22,875 nucleotides of DNA from Methanobacteriota archaeon (GTDB taxonomy: Archaea; Halobacteriota; Methanomicrobia; Methanomicrobiales; Methanoculleaceae). The notes below the pieces were generated by a model. That model was given only the letters and a program-made list of their open reading frames with translations. It was not told the DNA's origin and did not search any database. Location: contig JAEWMO010000020.1 in NCBI GenBank assembly GCA_023457135.1, forward strand, positions 1 through 22,875. The letters are read 5' to 3'. Below, one piece after another: positions 21,615-22,875 of the stretch. A program made the position numbers and the translations under genes. Position 1 is the first letter of the stretch. Each line of letters opens with the position of its first letter.

Positions 21615-22796
21615 TCAGCCGAGCAGGCGGGCGAGGAGCTTTCCGGCGAGGCTCCGGGAGAGGGCGATAGCGTGCTCGGTGCACATCTCATGGCAGCAGT
21701 AGCACCGGATGCAGCGCGATAGATTGATCGTCGCCCTGCCTTCGGCGACGGTGATCGCCTGCACCGGGCATATCCGCTCGCACTTCCTGCAGCCGATGCA
21801 GGCCGGCGCGTTCACGGCGGGGCGGGGAGCATAGGTCCTCCCGAACCGCTGGACGACGGCGAGGACCACCCGCCGCCATGGACCGGCCCCGCCGCCCGCG
21901 TAGGTCGAGGGTTTCCGGAAGTCCGGGACCGTGAACTCCGCCGGATCGTCGCCGACCGTCCGGACTGCCGCGGGATCGACGAGGCCGCGCTCGGCCGCAC
22001 CCCTGATGCTCCCGATCTCGAGCGGGTCCATGCCGATGAGCCGCGCGAGGACGGTGTCCACGGCCGCGTAGTCGCTCCCGGCGAGGACCACCCCGATCCT
22101 GCGCGGGCTCCCCGACTGAGGACCGTCGCCCTCCATCCCGACGACTGCGTCAACAACCTGGAGCCGGGGCTTCATGCACTCGTTGAGGTCGACAAGCATC
22201 CTCCCGAACGCGTACTCGTCCTGGAACCGGAAGTGGAAGACCGGCTTTTCGAGTCCGGGGATGAGGCCGAAGAGGTTCTTTGCGGCCCCGGTCATCCGCG
22301 TCCACATATGGGTCTTGGCCTTGGAGACGACCACGATCGCGTCGGCCTCAAGGGCCGGGGTGATGATGGAGAACTGCTTCGTCATCTCCCCTTCCGGATA
22401 CGGGACGGTCATCGAGCCGGTGTCGTAGTTCAGGACGGCCCCGGTCTCCTCCGCCACCGCCGCAAACCCGCTCCGTGAGTACGCCCGCCGCAGGTTCGCC
22501 TCGCTGTAGACGATCCCGGCGCCGGGACTGTCGCCGATGACGACCCGGCACCCGTGCTCCACGAGGAGCCGGGCAACCGTGGCGACGACCGCCGGGTGCG
22601 TGGTGACAGACCGCTCCGGTTCCTGGCCCTGCAGGAGGTTGGGTTTGAGGAGGATCTGCTCTCCCGGTGCGACAAACCTGCCTATGCCGCCGAGGAGATC
22701 TATTGCCCGGCGGACGGCGCTATCGACTTCGCCGGGGCTGTAATCCTCACACCGGACGACCGCGACGGTCGCGTCCCGCCCGGCCGGCTGCGCCAT
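21615..22796 (-). CDS. DUF362 protein with C-terminal 2[4Fe-4S] ferredoxin
   Basis: A 393-residue protein. Residues about 10-300 are DUF362 (ILLKPNLLQGQ, VVIGDSPGAG, VVSKAKTHMWTRMTGAAKNL), a domain of unknown chemistry common in anaerobes. After a linker come two cluster motifs, CIGCRKCERICP and CIRCYCCHEMC, that should bind two [4Fe-4S] clusters. No signal peptide is seen, so it is likely a cytoplasmic redox protein. The ATG at 22796 has GGAGGAGTGAT just upstream; that motif contains the stop of the preceding gene, so the two are coupled. Its place before a HIT gene and the ech operon may be incidental, since ech has its own promoter. Confidence 0.9.
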   Translation of the reverse strand: MAQPAGRDATVAVVRCEDYSPGEVDSAVRRAIDLLGGIGRFVAPGEQILLKPNLLQGQEPERSVTTHPAVVATVARLLVEHGCRVVIGDSPGAGIVYSEANLRRAYSRSGFAAVAEETGAVLNYDTGSMTVPYPEGEMTKQFSIITPALEADAIVVVSKAKTHMWTRMTGAAKNLFGLIPGLEKPVFHFRFQDEYAFGRMLVDLNECMKPRLQVVDAVVGMEGDGPQSGSPRRIGVVLAGSDYAAVDTVLARLIGMDPLEIGSIRGAAERGLVDPAAVRTVGDDPAEFTVPDFRKPSTYAGGGAGPWRRVVLAVVQRFGRTYAPRPAVNAPACIGCRKCERICPVQAITVAEGRATINLSRCIRCYCCHEMCTEHAIALSRSLAGKLLARLLG

Positions 22797-22797
22797 A

Positions 22798-22875
22798 TCA
22801 CTCCTCCCCGAGACGGCAGAGCGCTTCCTTCGCCGCGAGCATCGCCGCTCCCTGCTTGGTCGGCGCTTCGCCCTC
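22798..22875 (-). CDS. C-terminal end of an unidentified gene
   Basis: The last 25 codons and TGA (22800-22798) of a gene entering from the right edge. The residues (EGEAPTKQGAAMLAAKEALC, then RLGEE) look like an amphipathic helix and are too few for an assignment. The stop lies one base beyond the DUF362 ATG, so the genes are probably one operon. Confidence 0.6.
   Translation of the reverse strand, partial: EGEAPTKQGAAMLAAKEALCRLGEE

Noticed and set aside
1..22875. tRNA genes, rRNA genes, CRISPR arrays, insertion sequences
   Set aside because: No cloverleaf-like sequence, regularly spaced direct repeats or transposase-like protein was seen in any gap or frame; a covariance-model search was not possible here.

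Overview
The window looks like chromosomal DNA of a hydrogenotrophic methanogen of the order Methanomicrobiales, most likely Methanoculleus or a close relative. This is an inference from four things: a complete six-subunit Ech-type membrane [NiFe] hydrogenase operon, a radical SAM gene whose start resembles the archaeal AF1577/Mhun_1560 group, high-GC coding sequence with archaeal TATA-type promoters close to start codons, and Shine-Dalgarno motifs of the GGTGA/GGAGG type. No rRNA, tRNA, CRISPR array or intact insertion sequence was seen.

Layout. Positions 1-225 hold the N-terminus of a radical SAM enzyme (minus strand). Positions 364-830 hold a HicB-HicA type II toxin-antitoxin pair (minus) with a TTG-started antitoxin. 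A small cupin gene (1011-1346), a GH15 trehalase/glucoamylase-like enzyme (1415-3313) and two nearly identical tandem P-type cation ATPases (3380-6151 and 6439-9195) follow on the plus strand. The second ATPase overlaps by 43 bp the end of a convergent gene for an exported beta-propeller protein (9153-11072, minus). Positions 11073-11526 are a decayed stretch with a frameshifted C-terminal remnant of a SagB-type nitroreductase and an apparent frameshift in the N-terminus of a YkgJ-type CxxCxxCC protein (main frame 11527-12132). Next on the plus strand are an SLC13/CitMHS-like permease with central TrkA_C-type domains (12190-13977) and a flavoprotein disulfide reductase (14065-15435). A 508-bp gap carries G/C-rich hairpins.

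The right part is on the minus strand. The Ech operon is transcribed echA-echB-echC-echD-echE-echF (21038 down to 15944), with overlapping or closely abutting genes, a candidate TATA box, an inverted repeat near the predicted transcription start and a hairpin-plus-T-run terminator. Upstream of it lie a HIT-family protein, a DUF362 protein with two ferredoxin motifs, and the last codons of an unidentified gene.

How the genes fit together. Ech hydrogenases couple ion movement to electron exchange between H2 and ferredoxin; in a hydrogenotrophic methanogen this probably supplies reduced ferredoxin. The ATPase pair, the permease and the beta-propeller protein are envelope functions without a visible common pathway. 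I found no convincing new multi-gene system. The best leads are the duplicated ATPases with altered ion-site residues, the disulfide reductase lacking the usual His before Pro-Thr, the frameshifted 11.1-11.5 kb stretch, and the paired palindromes in promoter regions.
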